Notes under the pieces: model-generated | The model's input: only the letters and a program-made list of their open reading frames with translations | Databases searched by the model: none | Told to the model about the DNA's origin: nothing | Assembly (NCBI GenBank): GCA_938006335.1 | Contig: CALLMF010000009.1 | Location: 1-64,000, forward strand | DNA length: 64,000 nt | Direction: 5' to 3' | Origin: an uncultured Granulosicoccaceae bacterium | GTDB lineage: Bacteria > Pseudomonadota > Gammaproteobacteria > Granulosicoccales > Granulosicoccaceae | In this document: positions 17,334-25,819 of the stretch, in pieces | Numbering within the stretch: the first letter of the stretch is position 1 | Layout of the letters: every line of letters begins with the position of its first letter | Translations under genes and position numbers: made by a program

Positions 17334-17540
17334 ATGGCCATGCAAGAAGTTTCGAACTGGTTCATCTTTTGCCTCGTCGGCGCCGTGTTCGCGCTGATCA
17401 TCATGCCGGCGACCGCCAGTGTGGGTTTTGGCTTGTTTCTGATCAACGCCATCGCGCTTGCCTGCTGCGCGGCTCCGATCGTCGCTGGAATCTCGGACGA
17501 CACGGACCGGGCGGCCGACGGCGGGCAGATGGAGGCCTGA
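17334..17540 (+). CDS. Two-TM small membrane protein
   Basis: The 68-residue predicted protein has two hydrophobic helices (NWFIFCLVGAVFALIIMPA and GFGLFLINAIALACCAAPIV) and a short acidic tail (DDTDRAADGG). I do not recognise the family. It sits alone between the minus-strand peptide transporter operon and the minus-strand acyl-CoA synthetase. ATG 17334 is chosen; ATG 17340 and TTG 17325 are alternatives. Coding status rests on the clean two-helix pattern and lack of a competing frame. Confidence 0.5.
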   Translation: MAMQEVSNWFIFCLVGAVFALIIMPATASVGFGLFLINAIALACCAAPIVAGISDDTDRAADGGQMEA

Positions 17541-17567
17541 CACCGAGCCCCACTGACGGCGCGAGGT

Positions 17568-19037
17568 TCAGGTCTCCGCCGCTGCTTCCTCGCGGGCACG
17601 TTGCTTCAGTTCGCGCCGGATGACCTTGCCGGTCACGGTCATTGGCAGTGCATCCAGAAACGCTATCTCCCGCGGGTAGCTATAGGTGGCGAGCCTGTCC
17701 TTCACCCATTGTTGTAGCTCCTGCTCATCAGCCACACCGTCCGGCTTGAGTACGACATAGGCCTTGACGCGCTCGGTGCGTGTCGGACACGGCTTGCCGA
17801 CAACGCCACAGGTCGCGACAGCGGGATGCGTAAGCAGGCAGTCCTCGATCTCTGCAGGCCCAATGCGATACCCCGCCGACGTGATGACGTCATCCTCGCG
17901 TCCGACAAATCGGATGTAGCCGTCTTCAACCACCCCTCGGTCGCCTGTTATCAGCCAGTCACCTCGGAACTTGTCGGCCGTCTCAGCCGGACGGTTCCAG
18001 TAGCCGAGCATCATCGACGGCGCGCCACGGCGCACGGCAATATCGCCTTCAGCAGTGGTGCGATCGCCGTTGGCATCCACTACCGCAACATCAAAGCCGG
18101 GCACCGGCTTGCCCATGCAACCCGGGCGGGCGGCAAAGTCTGCCTGACAGGACGACACGACCATGTTGCACTCGGTCTGTCCATAGAACTCGTTGATCGT
18201 GACGCCGAGGCACTCGACGCCCCATGCCAACATCTCGGCCCCAAGCGGCTCGCCTCCTGACGCAACCGAGCGCAGCCCGCTTATCTGCCGCCCATCGGCT
18301 TTCAGCATGCGCAGGGCAGTCGGGGGAAAGAAAACGTTGCGCACTGCACCACGCCGAGTGACCTCACGACAACCATCGGCACTGAACTTTTCCAGACGCG
18401 CAGCGACGACCGGTACGCCCAGGGCAAGCCCGGGCATCAACACATCGAACAGCCCACCGATCCACGCCCAGTCAGCAGGCGTCCACAAACAGTCATCCGG
18501 CGCGCCGAGGTGATCGTGACTGAGCGATACGCCAGGCAAGTGCCCCGTCAATACTCCGTGACCGTGGAGTGCCCCCTTCGGCGTGCCGGTGGTGCCGGAG
18601 GTGTAGATGAGCACCGCTGGGGTAGTCGCATCAACGGCGTACATCGGCACCGGTGAAGACGGTTCGAGTTGCGATACCAGAACGGGTTCTGCAAGGCCTT
18701 GTACCAATGCGGCACCCTCCGCATCTGTCAAGACAAGGTTGACACCGCTGTCGTCAATGCGCGACTGCAAGGCATCGTGCTTGAACAGCTTGAACAAGGG
18801 CACCGACACCGCACCGATGGTCCAGCAACCGAGATGAGCGGCGGCGCACCACGGGTCCTGAGACAAGAGCACGCCGACTCGATCGCCCGCTTGTACGCGC
18901 TGCGAGAGCCAGGCAGCAACACGCGTCGTCATGTCGCCGAGCTCGGCATAACTGACGTGCCTCGTCTCCGGTCCTGTCAGGTCGACAATGGCCGTGGCTT
19001 TCGTGCCCGCACCCAGACAATGTTGCGCCATGTTCAT
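17568..19037 (-). CDS. AMP-dependent acyl-CoA synthetase (MACS-like)
   Basis: The 489-residue adenylating enzyme activates a carboxylic acid to its CoA thioester via an acyl-AMP. It shows the P-loop-like LIYTSGTTGTPKGALHG, NEFYGQTEC, the hinge region DGYIRFVGREDDVITSAGYRIGP (split here in description: GREDD then SAGYRIGP) and the catalytic Lys in TVTGKVIRREL near the C-terminus. Shorter than acetyl-CoA synthetase and closest in motif to medium-chain or propionate-type ligases. It is transcribed away from the riboflavin operon. Confidence 0.87.
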   Translation of the reverse strand: MNMAQHCLGAGTKATAIVDLTGPETRHVSYAELGDMTTRVAAWLSQRVQAGDRVGVLLSQDPWCAAAHLGCWTIGAVSVPLFKLFKHDALQSRIDDSGVNLVLTDAEGAALVQGLAEPVLVSQLEPSSPVPMYAVDATTPAVLIYTSGTTGTPKGALHGHGVLTGHLPGVSLSHDHLGAPDDCLWTPADWAWIGGLFDVLMPGLALGVPVVAARLEKFSADGCREVTRRGAVRNVFFPPTALRMLKADGRQISGLRSVASGGEPLGAEMLAWGVECLGVTINEFYGQTECNMVVSSCQADFAARPGCMGKPVPGFDVAVVDANGDRTTAEGDIAVRRGAPSMMLGYWNRPAETADKFRGDWLITGDRGVVEDGYIRFVGREDDVITSAGYRIGPAEIEDCLLTHPAVATCGVVGKPCPTRTERVKAYVVLKPDGVADEQELQQWVKDRLATYSYPREIAFLDALPMTVTGKVIRRELKQRAREEAAAET

Positions 19038-19277
19038 GGGCTGAGCGCCCCATGCCCGTTGAATGACTTGGGACTCGCTGGAAAGACCATCGTGAAATAC
19101 CAGTTACCGTTCGTGGTCCGGCAAGCGAAATCGCACAAGTACACAGGCAACTGCATGGCCGATTTACTCGACATTCCAAGGACCTGAAAGGTACAGCACC
19201 TTCGATACGGGAGAAACAGACGCAGCAAGGGACGAAAATGGCGGGAGCTACCCCATGCGGACTTGTGACTCATTGCA

Positions 19278-19306
19278 TTGCAATCCTGCGCCAAATGCCA
19301 TACGGT
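19278..19306 (+). promoter_or_regulatory. Possible promoter of the riboflavin operon
   Basis: TTGCAA (19278-19283) and TACGGT (19301-19306) are spaced 17 bp, placing transcription start close to the first base of the FMN riboswitch. The -10 is poor, so this is a position-based suggestion. The 276 bp between the acyl-CoA synthetase start (19037) and the riboswitch otherwise hold no convincing gene. Confidence 0.3.
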
Positions 19307-19313
19307 CAAACTG

Positions 19314-19456
19314 TTCTTCGGGGCGGGGTGTAATTCCCCACCGGCGGTAGGGTGCGTCTAATGCGTGCCAAGCCCGTGAGCTTCCGCGCCAGTACTGGCG
19401 CGAGGTTGATCTGGTCAGAGTCCAGAGCCGACGGTCATAGTCCGGATGGGAGAAGA
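19314..19456 (+). promoter_or_regulatory. FMN riboswitch (RFN element)
   Basis: The conserved RFN blocks appear in order: TTCGGGGCGGGGTG, AATTCCCCACCGGCGGTA, AGCCCGTGAGC, then GTCAGAGTCC, AGAGCCGACGGTCATAGT and CCGGATGGGAGAAGA. These match the six-helix FMN aptamer known upstream of riboflavin genes. FMN binding represses the downstream operon. Direct recognition from sequence; high confidence. Confidence 0.97.
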
Positions 19457-19459
19457 ACC

Positions 19460-19552
19460 GTGCACACCAGCGATGGCGCCATGGCGGCGCCTCCGGTGGC
19501 AACCTCCGTGCTCGCCAGCACGGCAGGTTCGGGCACCTGCACCCCCGAATAA
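19460..19552 (+). CDS. Possible 30-residue leader peptide just 3' of the FMN aptamer
   Basis: A GTG at 19460 opens a 30-codon frame ending at TAA 19550-19552. The GGGAG that forms the 3' edge of the FMN aptamer is 7 nt upstream, correctly placed as a ribosome-binding site. The encoded peptide is Ala/Thr/Ser/Pro-rich with no recognised motif. GGGAGA is conserved in all FMN aptamers, so this may be coincidence. Confidence 0.2.
   Translation: MHTSDGAMAAPPVATSVLASTAGSGTCTPE
19475..19540 (+). promoter_or_regulatory. Candidate expression platform of the FMN riboswitch
   Basis: Two perfect 6-bp hairpins lie between aptamer and ribD: GGCGCC (19475-19480) with GGCGCC (19486-19491), and GCAGGT (19523-19528) with ACCTGC (19535-19540). 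Neither is followed by a U-run, so Rho-dependent or translational control is more likely than intrinsic termination. The remaining leader to ribD shows nothing else. Confidence 0.4.
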
Positions 19553-19614
19553 CTCGCGGCCAGAGTCTGGTCACCGCCCACAGCCGTGGGTGTGTGGAGT
19601 ATCGGGAAGCTGCC

Positions 19615-20796
19615 TTGTCGGTCGATCATCACAAGTTCATGACTGAGGCGATACAACTCGCCCAGCAGGGTACCGGGCACGCCAGCCCGAACCCGCTCGT
19701 CGGTTGCGTAATCGTCAAGAACGGCGAGGTCATCGGGCGCGGCTGGCACGAACGCTATGGCGGCCCGCACGCCGAGGCCAATGCCATCAGCGACGCGCGC
19801 AAGCGTGCGCCGGAATCGACCGAACATCCCACCGCCGGGGCAACGGCCTACGTGTCACTCGAACCCTGCGCGCACTACGGCAAGACACCACCCTGCGTGG
19901 ACGCACTGATCAACGCCAAGGTCGCCACCGTGGTGATCGCGACCCGCGACCCTAACCCGAAGGCGGCCGGCGGCATTGAAAAACTCCAGGCCGCTGGCAT
20001 TGAAGTGATCACCGGCATCGAAGCCGAGGCAGCGCAGCATCAGAACCGCGCCTTTCTGCATCGATTGAGAACGGGCAGGCCATGGGTCATCGCCAAGACC
20101 GCCACCAGTCTGGATGGAAAGATCGCGACCCGCACCGGCCATAGCCAATGGATAACCGGTGACGCTGCGCGACGACGCGCACACGATCTCAGACAGATTG
20201 CAGACACCATCGTCGTTGGCGCCAACACCTTGCGCCAGGACAATCCATCGCTGACCGTTCGAGATCGCTGGAGCACGTCGCTCATGGCACTGGAGCCGGT
20301 GCATCCCACCCGCGTGGTCGTGACGCGCAAAGGCGGCCTTCCCCACTCCGCGCGTGCCTTGAACGGCTCACTACCCGGGACGACGATCGTCGCGACAAGC
20401 GACCTGATGTCGGCAGAAGAGGAAGCAGAGCTGACATCGCTCGGCAACGAAGTGCTGCGCCTGCCGGCAGACGCTGACGGTCGGGTATCCATGCGTGCCT
20501 TGCTCGAGGCCCTCTCGCGCCGCAGCCAATGCCTGGTCGTGGAAGGTGGCGCCGAGCTGCTTGGTGCCTTCGCCGACGAGCAGCTGATCGATGAGGTGTG
20601 GTCCTTCATTGCACCGATGATCATCGGTGGTTCAACGGCCCTCACCTCAGTCGCCGGTTCTGGCTGTGCGTCCCTCACGGAGGGGTTGCATCTCACCGGC
20701 ATTGATGTCCAGACGCTCGGTGACGACGTGTTGCTTCGCGGCATTGTCGATACCAGCAAACAAGGCGTCACCGACGTCCCCCGGAGCACTGGCTGA
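19615..20796 (+). CDS. ribD: Bifunctional riboflavin deaminase/reductase RibD
   Basis: The protein of about 393 residues catalyses two steps of riboflavin synthesis: deamination of the pyrimidinone and NADPH reduction of its ribose side chain. Deaminase zinc ligands are His52 (GPHAEANAI), Cys85 and Cys94 (PCAHYGKTPPC). The reductase half begins near 150 (RPWVIAKTATSLDGKIAT) and ends with VVEGGAELLGAF and DEVWSFIAP. The start is unclear: GTG 19594, TTG 19615 and ATG 19639 are in frame. TTG 19615 gives the usual 8-residue lead before FMTEAI and has GGGAAG upstream. The stop overlaps the ribE start (ATGA). Confidence 0.95.
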   Translation: MSVDHHKFMTEAIQLAQQGTGHASPNPLVGCVIVKNGEVIGRGWHERYGGPHAEANAISDARKRAPESTEHPTAGATAYVSLEPCAHYGKTPPCVDALINAKVATVVIATRDPNPKAAGGIEKLQAAGIEVITGIEAEAAQHQNRAFLHRLRTGRPWVIAKTATSLDGKIATRTGHSQWITGDAARRRAHDLRQIADTIVVGANTLRQDNPSLTVRDRWSTSLMALEPVHPTRVVVTRKGGLPHSARALNGSLPGTTIVATSDLMSAEEEAELTSLGNEVLRLPADADGRVSMRALLEALSRRSQCLVVEGGAELLGAFADEQLIDEVWSFIAPMIIGGSTALTSVAGSGCASLTEGLHLTGIDVQTLGDDVLLRGIVDTSKQGVTDVPRSTG

Positions 20797-21440
20797 TGTT
20801 CACAGGAATTGTCGAAGAACGAGGCACCATCGCCTCGTGTCGTGAGTCGGGCGACGGCTTCGAGCTGGCCGTCAGCTGCTCGACGGTGCTCCAGGGAACC
20901 GCGTTGGGAGACAGCATTGCCGTCAATGGCGTGTGCCTGACGGTCACCTCGATGAGCAGCACGCAGTTTACTGCAGGACTGGCCCCTGAGACGCGATCAC
21001 GCACCAATCTCGCCGATCTGTCCATCGGCAACCCGGTCAACCTCGAGCGCTCGGTTACGCCCAGCACGCGCATGGGTGGCCACTTCGTGCAAGGGCATGT
21101 GGATACCACCGGCAGCATCGTGGAATTTCGCCCCGACCAGGATGCATTGTGGGTCAGCATCAGGGTACCTGCCCCGCTGATGCGTTACATCGTGTCCAAG
21201 GGCTACATCACATTGGACGGCACGAGCCTTACCGTCGTGGATGTCGGTGAAGACTGGTTCAACGTCACCCTGGTGGCATACACCCAGCAACACATCATCA
21301 TGCCCGGCAAGTCGGTGGGCGATTCCGTGAACGTCGAGGTCGATGTACTCGGCAAGTACGTCGAGAACCTGCTCAAGCGCGAGTCGGCCAATCACTCGAC
21401 GCTGTCACTGGATGTACTGAAAGAGAACGGATATGCCTGA
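20796..21440 (+). CDS. ribE: Riboflavin synthase, alpha subunit
   Basis: The 214-residue enzyme dismutates two 6,7-dimethyl-8-ribityllumazine molecules to riboflavin. It starts MFTGIVEERG, the invariant N-terminus of the family, and has the two lumazine-binding repeats: the first with VNGVCLTV and the second with KGYITLDGTSLTVV, each followed by the GGHFVQGHVD-type and NVEVDVLGKY motifs. Coupled to ribD by start/stop overlap and to ribBA by an 8-bp overlap. Confidence 0.97.
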   Translation: MFTGIVEERGTIASCRESGDGFELAVSCSTVLQGTALGDSIAVNGVCLTVTSMSSTQFTAGLAPETRSRTNLADLSIGNPVNLERSVTPSTRMGGHFVQGHVDTTGSIVEFRPDQDALWVSIRVPAPLMRYIVSKGYITLDGTSLTVVDVGEDWFNVTLVAYTQQHIIMPGKSVGDSVNVEVDVLGKYVENLLKRESANHSTLSLDVLKENGYA

Positions 21441-22683
21441 CTCATCTACCATTGACACTGGCTTGTCACTGTCGTCGATGGACGAGGCGATTGCAGCGAT
21501 GAAGCAAGGCCGTCTGGTGATCATCGTTGACGATGAGAATCGTGAGAACGAAGGTGACTTTGTCGTGGCTGCCGAGCACATGACACCCGATATCATGAAC
21601 ACGTTGGTTACCGAGGGTCGCGGACTGGTCTGCTGCGCCATGCAAGGCTCGAGGCTGGACGAACTCGGCATTCCGATGATGGTTCCGGACGAGCGTAACC
21701 AGAGCGGCTTTGGTACCGGTTTCACGCTGAGCGTGGAAGCGGCGGTGGGTGTGAGCACCGGTATCTCCACCGCTGATCGCTCACACACCGTGCGTACGCT
21801 CGCCGATCCCGGCAGTGCAGCAACCGACATCGTAAGCCCCGGTCACATCTTCCCATTACGGGCGAAGGACGGCGGCGTACTCGAGCGCCGCGGACAAACC
21901 GAAGCCAGCGTAGACCTTGCCATCATGGCAGGCCTGCAACCGGTTGCCGTGATCTGCGAAATCCTGCGCCCCGACGGCAGCATGATGCGTCTGCCAGAGC
22001 TGCTCGACTATGGCGTCAAGCACGACATACCGGTCATCAGCGTCGAGGCGATGGTCGCTTGGCGCGAACAGCATGACACCGCCACACGCACACCCTCTCC
22101 CGTAGCCCGCAGAATCAGTCGTAGCACATTGCCCACACGACACGGAACCTTTGACATCACGATCTATCGCGATCTCAACGGACTTGAGCACAGCCTGTTG
22201 TCCATGGGCGATATTTCCGCAAACGAGCCGCTTGTCCGCCTGCACTCCGAGTGCCTGACCGGTGATGCCTTCGGGTCAAGCCGATGCGACTGCGGGGAGC
22301 AATTGCAAAACGCCCTGCAGGCGATTGCTGCGGCGGGTTGCGGTGCGCTGCTTTACCTGCGCCAGGAAGGTCGCGGCATCGGCCTTGCCAACAAGATCAA
22401 GGCCTACGCGCTACAAGACCAGGGGCACGATACGGTCGACGCCAACGTCACACTCGGCTTCCCCGCTGATGCGCGCCGCTACGGCCAGGCTGCCGATATG
22501 CTGCGCGACGCCGGCGCAACGCGGGTGCGACTCATGACAAACAATCCCGCCAAGATCGAAGCCCTCGAAGCGCTTGGCATCTCGGTTACCGAGCGCGTGC
22601 CGTTGATCATCGAAGCAGGCGAAAACAATCAGGGCTATCTGCAGACCAAAGCGGACCGTATGGGTCACATGCTGGCCGACTAA
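21433..22683 (+). CDS. ribBA: Bifunctional DHBP synthase / GTP cyclohydrolase II
   Basis: The 416-residue fusion supplies both precursors of riboflavin. The N-terminal half (about 10-210) is 3,4-dihydroxy-2-butanone-4-phosphate synthase with [12 protein letters not shown] and the [17 protein letters not shown] block. The C-terminal half is GTP cyclohydrolase II, with [18 protein letters not shown] (zinc Cys), [12 protein letters not shown] and [11 protein letters not shown]. The second half looks catalytically complete, since the zinc cysteines and RQEGRGIG are intact, unlike many RibBA fusions with a dead C-terminal domain. Confidence 0.96.
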   Translation: MPDSSTIDTGLSLSSMDEAIAAMKQGRLVIIVDDENRENEGDFVVAAEHMTPDIMNTLVTEGRGLVCCAMQGSRLDELGIPMMVPDERNQSGFGTGFTLSVEAAVGVSTGISTADRSHTVRTLADPGSAATDIVSPGHIFPLRAKDGGVLERRGQTEASVDLAIMAGLQPVAVICEILRPDGSMMRLPELLDYGVKHDIPVISVEAMVAWREQHDTATRTPSPVARRISRSTLPTRHGTFDITIYRDLNGLEHSLLSMGDISANEPLVRLHSECLTGDAFGSSRCDCGEQLQNALQAIAAAGCGALLYLRQEGRGIGLANKIKAYALQDQGHDTVDANVTLGFPADARRYGQAADMLRDAGATRVRLMTNNPAKIEALEALGISVTERVPLIIEAGENNQGYLQTKADRMGHMLAD

Positions 22684-22751
22684 GGCCTGACGAAAAACCG
22701 CTTCGTAATCGCAAACAAACGCACAACGTAAACCGGATAACGCTACACACC

Positions 22752-23216
22752 ATGGCTACTCACATCGAAGGAAACCTGATCGGCACCGGACTCAAGATCG
22801 CCATCGTCGCAACACGTTGGAACGACTTCATGGGTCATCGCATGTTGGCGGGTGCCGAGAGCGCCCTGACCCGACACGGCGTGGCAGACGATGACATCAC
22901 CGTGGTGACCATCCCGGGCTGCTACGAAATTCCCTTGACCGCAAAACGTCTGGCAGAGTCGGGAAAGTTCGACGCCATCGTTTGCCTCGGGGTGTTGATT
23001 CGCGGGGGCACCATCCACTTCGACCTGATTGCCGGCGAGGCGACCAAGGGCATCAACAGCGCGGCGCTTGCCGCGAACCTGCCAGTCACCTTCGGTGTCA
23101 TTACCACCGAAAACATCGAGCAGGCAATCGAGCGATCCGGCAGCAAGGCAGGCAACAAGGGTGAGGAAGCCGCGCTTGCCGCGATAGAAATGGCCAACGT
23201 GCTCAAGCAGATCTAG
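22752..23216 (+). CDS. ribH: 6,7-dimethyl-8-ribityllumazine synthase
   Basis: The 154-residue enzyme condenses DHBP with the pyrimidine to give lumazine and assembles into shells or pentamers. Motifs: IVATRWNDF, the [13 protein letters not shown] stretch, [18 protein letters not shown] and [17 protein letters not shown]. It is 68 bp after ribBA with no clear terminator between, so it is likely the last gene of the riboswitch-controlled operon. nusB, often next, is absent here. Confidence 0.96.
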   Translation: MATHIEGNLIGTGLKIAIVATRWNDFMGHRMLAGAESALTRHGVADDDITVVTIPGCYEIPLTAKRLAESGKFDAIVCLGVLIRGGTIHFDLIAGEATKGINSAALAANLPVTFGVITTENIEQAIERSGSKAGNKGEEAALAAIEMANVLKQI

Positions 23217-23234
23217 GCAGCTGTAAGCACCGCC

Positions 23235-23420
23235 TCAATCGGCAACGAAATCGCTGTCTTCTGCGGAAAAGCTATTGCCTTCGGTGAGTTCGAACCGTTC
23301 CATCTTGTTGCGCTCACCGCTGAGATCAACCAGCTGCGCCCGGTTGACCTGAGGGTCATCGCTCACGGCACCAGTGCCTGACGCCATGTAGTCGAAAGTG
23401 AACTCTATTCGCCTGACGCT
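23235..23420 (-). pseudogene. Probable frameshifted C-terminal part of the secreted protein
   Basis: An open frame, shifted relative to the 23405-23686 gene, runs from 23420 to TGA 23235. It contains ATG 23387 (50 residues from there) and reads RRIEFTFDYMASG followed by an acidic Ser/Glu/Asp-rich end. Third-position GC is about 64 % by hand count, consistent with coding. It stops 18 bp from ribH. One inserted or deleted base near 23405-23420 would join it to the upstream frame. It could also be a real 50-residue gene or a programmed frameshift. Confidence 0.4.
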
Positions 23421-23686
23421 TCACGGATATAGCGCACCATCTGCTGTCGTACGTCCGGACTCGCGGCAATCGCTGGCGTCAGCGGCTCTTCCACGGTATC
23501 CACGGATGCCTCGGCAAGGGCCAGCAGCGGAGCATTGACCTGGAAGGCCCACGTGTCCCGTTCGAACCGAATGATCTGGAACAGCGAAGACTCCTCGCCA
23601 TGGCCATGCGCCGCAGACGCGAGTACCAGGGCACACAAGGCCACAAGCGCGGCCCTACAGCAAGACCCTATCCTTGGAGAACACAT
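23405..23686 (-). CDS. Small secreted protein, probably truncated by a frameshift
   Basis: The 93-residue product has a signal peptide (CRAALVALCALVLASAAHG), followed by HGEESSLFQIIRFERDTWAFQV, a helical region and YIREASGE at the stop. I do not recognise a family. The mature part is only about 65 residues. The reading frame that continues after the stop in another phase (to 23235) looks coding, so this may be the N-terminal part of a protein of about 150 residues. It is divergent from the sulfotransferase gene and convergent with ribH. Confidence 0.5.
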   Translation of the reverse strand: MCSPRIGSCCRAALVALCALVLASAAHGHGEESSLFQIIRFERDTWAFQVNAPLLALAEASVDTVEEPLTPAIAASPDVRQQMVRYIREASGE

Positions 23687-23778
23687 GTGGCCCTGAATTC
23701 AATGCGCCCTGCGTTTATGCTTGTGTCGCACGTCGTCCGGTATTTTCCGGGCGCTACTGAACGATCTGAAGAACACTC

Positions 23779-24531
23779 ATGAGTCATGCACTCCTGGACC
23801 GGCTGTCCGATCGCGTGTCGTACCGCCGACTGCTCCCCGGGCTGCAGCCGTTCTACAAGGCATTTCCCTACACAGGCTCGGCATCCCCGCGTAGCGTGGA
23901 TGATCGTGGCTGTGTGGATATCGACATGGGGTTTTTCTACAACCGTATCCCCAAGGCGGCCAACTCGACTGTCGTCTCCAGCCTTGCCAGCCTGAAGATG
24001 CAGCGAGAGATCGGCTCCAAAGAAGGCAAGCGCCTGTTCAAGCGTCCTTCAGCGTTGTCGGCAGGCGAGGTAGCGATGCTCGAGCACCTGTTTTGCTTCT
24101 CGGTTGTGCGCAACCCCTATAGCCGCACCTTGTCGGCCTATCTCGACAAGGTCAAACGCAAACAGGACGATGGACGTTGGCGCGGCAAGCACAGAGACTT
24201 CGAGGGCTTTCTCCGATGGCTCCGGGAGGGCGCGCTCTATTCAAATGCGCACTGGGCGCCGCAGTCGTCACTATTGCTGCTGCCACTCCAACGCTTTGAA
24301 TTCATCGGCAAGGTCGAGTCACTGGAGCACGATCTCAAGATCATCCTGCAGCGACTGGACCCCATTTCCCGCGACGCAACCGGCACATCGGATGGAATCC
24401 GCTCCGTGCACCACCACGCGACCGGGGCACAGGAAAAATTGAATCACTACTACAACGAGACGACTCAAGAGCTGGTGCTCGAGATGTACGCAGACGACTT
24501 CGATCATTTTCAATACAGCCGTTCGCTGTAG
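23779..24531 (+). CDS. Sulfotransferase family 2 protein
   Basis: The 250-residue protein is a likely PAPS-dependent sulfotransferase acting on a carbohydrate or other hydroxyl acceptor. The 5'-phosphosulfate loop is IPKAANST (57-64) and the 3'-phosphate site is SVVRNPYSRTLSAYLDK (from 108). No TM or signal is seen. In marine bacteria these genes often decorate surface glycans, but no glycan genes adjoin. It precedes the toxin-like gene by 147 bp. The acceptor is unknown. Confidence 0.85.
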   Translation: MSHALLDRLSDRVSYRRLLPGLQPFYKAFPYTGSASPRSVDDRGCVDIDMGFFYNRIPKAANSTVVSSLASLKMQREIGSKEGKRLFKRPSALSAGEVAMLEHLFCFSVVRNPYSRTLSAYLDKVKRKQDDGRWRGKHRDFEGFLRWLREGALYSNAHWAPQSSLLLLPLQRFEFIGKVESLEHDLKIILQRLDPISRDATGTSDGIRSVHHHATGAQEKLNHYYNETTQELVLEMYADDFDHFQYSRSL

Positions 24532-24678
24532 TTCGTCCCTCGTCAGTTGGACCAAGTCTAGGGTTTTTCCTCTATCGGACTGCACCCCGGCTCGCTATCG
24601 TATTCACCGTCGACTTCCCTCCTCGGCGCCAGCCGGACCTCGTCCGTGCTGGCTCGGTTCCTACCTTTGGAGTTCACG

Positions 24679-25803
24679 ATGTCTGGTGTCAATGGCGTTT
24701 CAGGCTCATCCGGTTCAAGTGTGGCTTCCTCGTCGTTCGATGACCACGACTCGAGTGACAGCGTCGAAAATGCGCAGCTATCCGATACAGGACTCAACTC
24801 ACCCGAGCCCGATTGGTTTGGTGACTCCCCAACCACCGAAGACCGACTGACACAGGCGCACACCCAGGAAGAACAGATCGTTGGCGTCGCAGCCAATGAC
24901 GAGCCAGTGGACCTGACGCCTCCTGCCACTGGGCTGAGCATCGCGGCGGGCAACACGCTGATCAACCATGGCACCCAAAGGCTCATCGATAACCCGGAGC
25001 TGGTCAAGACCTGGGAGTCGACCACCAGCGCGTGGACCAACAAGGGTGGCTTTACCGATGGCGCAATCACGCGACTGGAAGACGCAGGCATCGATGTCAA
25101 CACCAATCCGAATCCCACGCCCGCAAGCTCCATCCCAAGGACCCCGGGTATCTCGGCGGGTTCCGTAACCACACATAACGGCGAACTGGCAGAACAGGCC
25201 ATCATCACCCGGGCGCAGGGTCAGGGACTGCAAGCGGGCCCGGGCGGACACTACGACGCTGACTTCAATCGTCTGCCCGACGGTTCACCGCGCTCAGCCG
25301 GCGACCGCATCGTGGATGTCGAAATCGAGCGTCCGCACCCTACTGACCCAAGGCTCAATCAAGTCGAGCATGTAGAGTCCAAGGCCATGCGGGTCAATGC
25401 TGGCACCATCAGCGATGCCCAGCTTGCGCACGACGCGGGCATGCTCAGAAACAACCAGGCGATCCGCGCAGGCGGGGAGCTGCTCGAGCGAGGCGGCCAG
25501 TTCGTGCGCCCAGTCGGCATGGTGATCGATGCTGTGAGCGTCTCCAGTGCAATCTACCGCGACGGCGGGGTCGGTGTGGAGACCGGGCGGACGGTAACGG
25601 GTATTGCCGGTGGTGCGGCCGGTGGCTTCGCCGGCGCGAAAGCAGGTGCCGCCGCTGGTGCCGCACTTGGCAGCATCGTTCCGGGAGTCGGAACCGCAGC
25701 CGGAGCGATCGTCGGTGGTGTCGTTGGCGGTATTGCCGGCGCTATCGGAGGCGAGAACATTGCCAAGAGTGCATTCAATGCGGTAAGAGGTTGGTTCTCG
25801 TAA
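24679..25803 (+). CDS. Candidate nuclease toxin/effector with PD-(D/E)XK-like motif and glycine-zipper C-terminus
   Basis: I do not recognise a named family. The 374-residue protein has: a low-complexity Ser/Asp/Glu-rich N-terminus (1-80); a helical middle; a segment (about 165-262) whose acidic pattern fits a restriction-endonuclease fold, namely ELAEQ (E170/E172), DRIVDVE (D209/D213), then HVESKA (E233-x-K235) and a following helix ending NNQAI (Q260); and a strongly Gly/Ala-rich glycine zipper (about 305-360) with membrane-inserting character. No Sec signal. Such nuclease-plus-glycine-zipper layouts occur among polymorphic toxins and T6SS-type effectors. ATG 24679 is chosen because GGAG lies 6 nt upstream. 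The next gene, 16 bp downstream, is a natural immunity candidate. The nuclease call is inference. Confidence 0.6.
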   Translation: MSGVNGVSGSSGSSVASSSFDDHDSSDSVENAQLSDTGLNSPEPDWFGDSPTTEDRLTQAHTQEEQIVGVAANDEPVDLTPPATGLSIAAGNTLINHGTQRLIDNPELVKTWESTTSAWTNKGGFTDGAITRLEDAGIDVNTNPNPTPASSIPRTPGISAGSVTTHNGELAEQAIITRAQGQGLQAGPGGHYDADFNRLPDGSPRSAGDRIVDVEIERPHPTDPRLNQVEHVESKAMRVNAGTISDAQLAHDAGMLRNNQAIRAGGELLERGGQFVRPVGMVIDAVSVSSAIYRDGGVGVETGRTVTGIAGGAAGGFAGAKAGAAAGAALGSIVPGVGTAAGAIVGGVVGGIAGAIGGENIAKSAFNAVRGWFS

Positions 25804-25819
25804 CCGGCTGACCACGTGC

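Noticed and set aside
19034-19309. 91-codon minus-strand frame upstream of the acyl-CoA synthetase
   Set aside because: No motif or credible start region; overlaps the likely promoter zone of the riboflavin operon.
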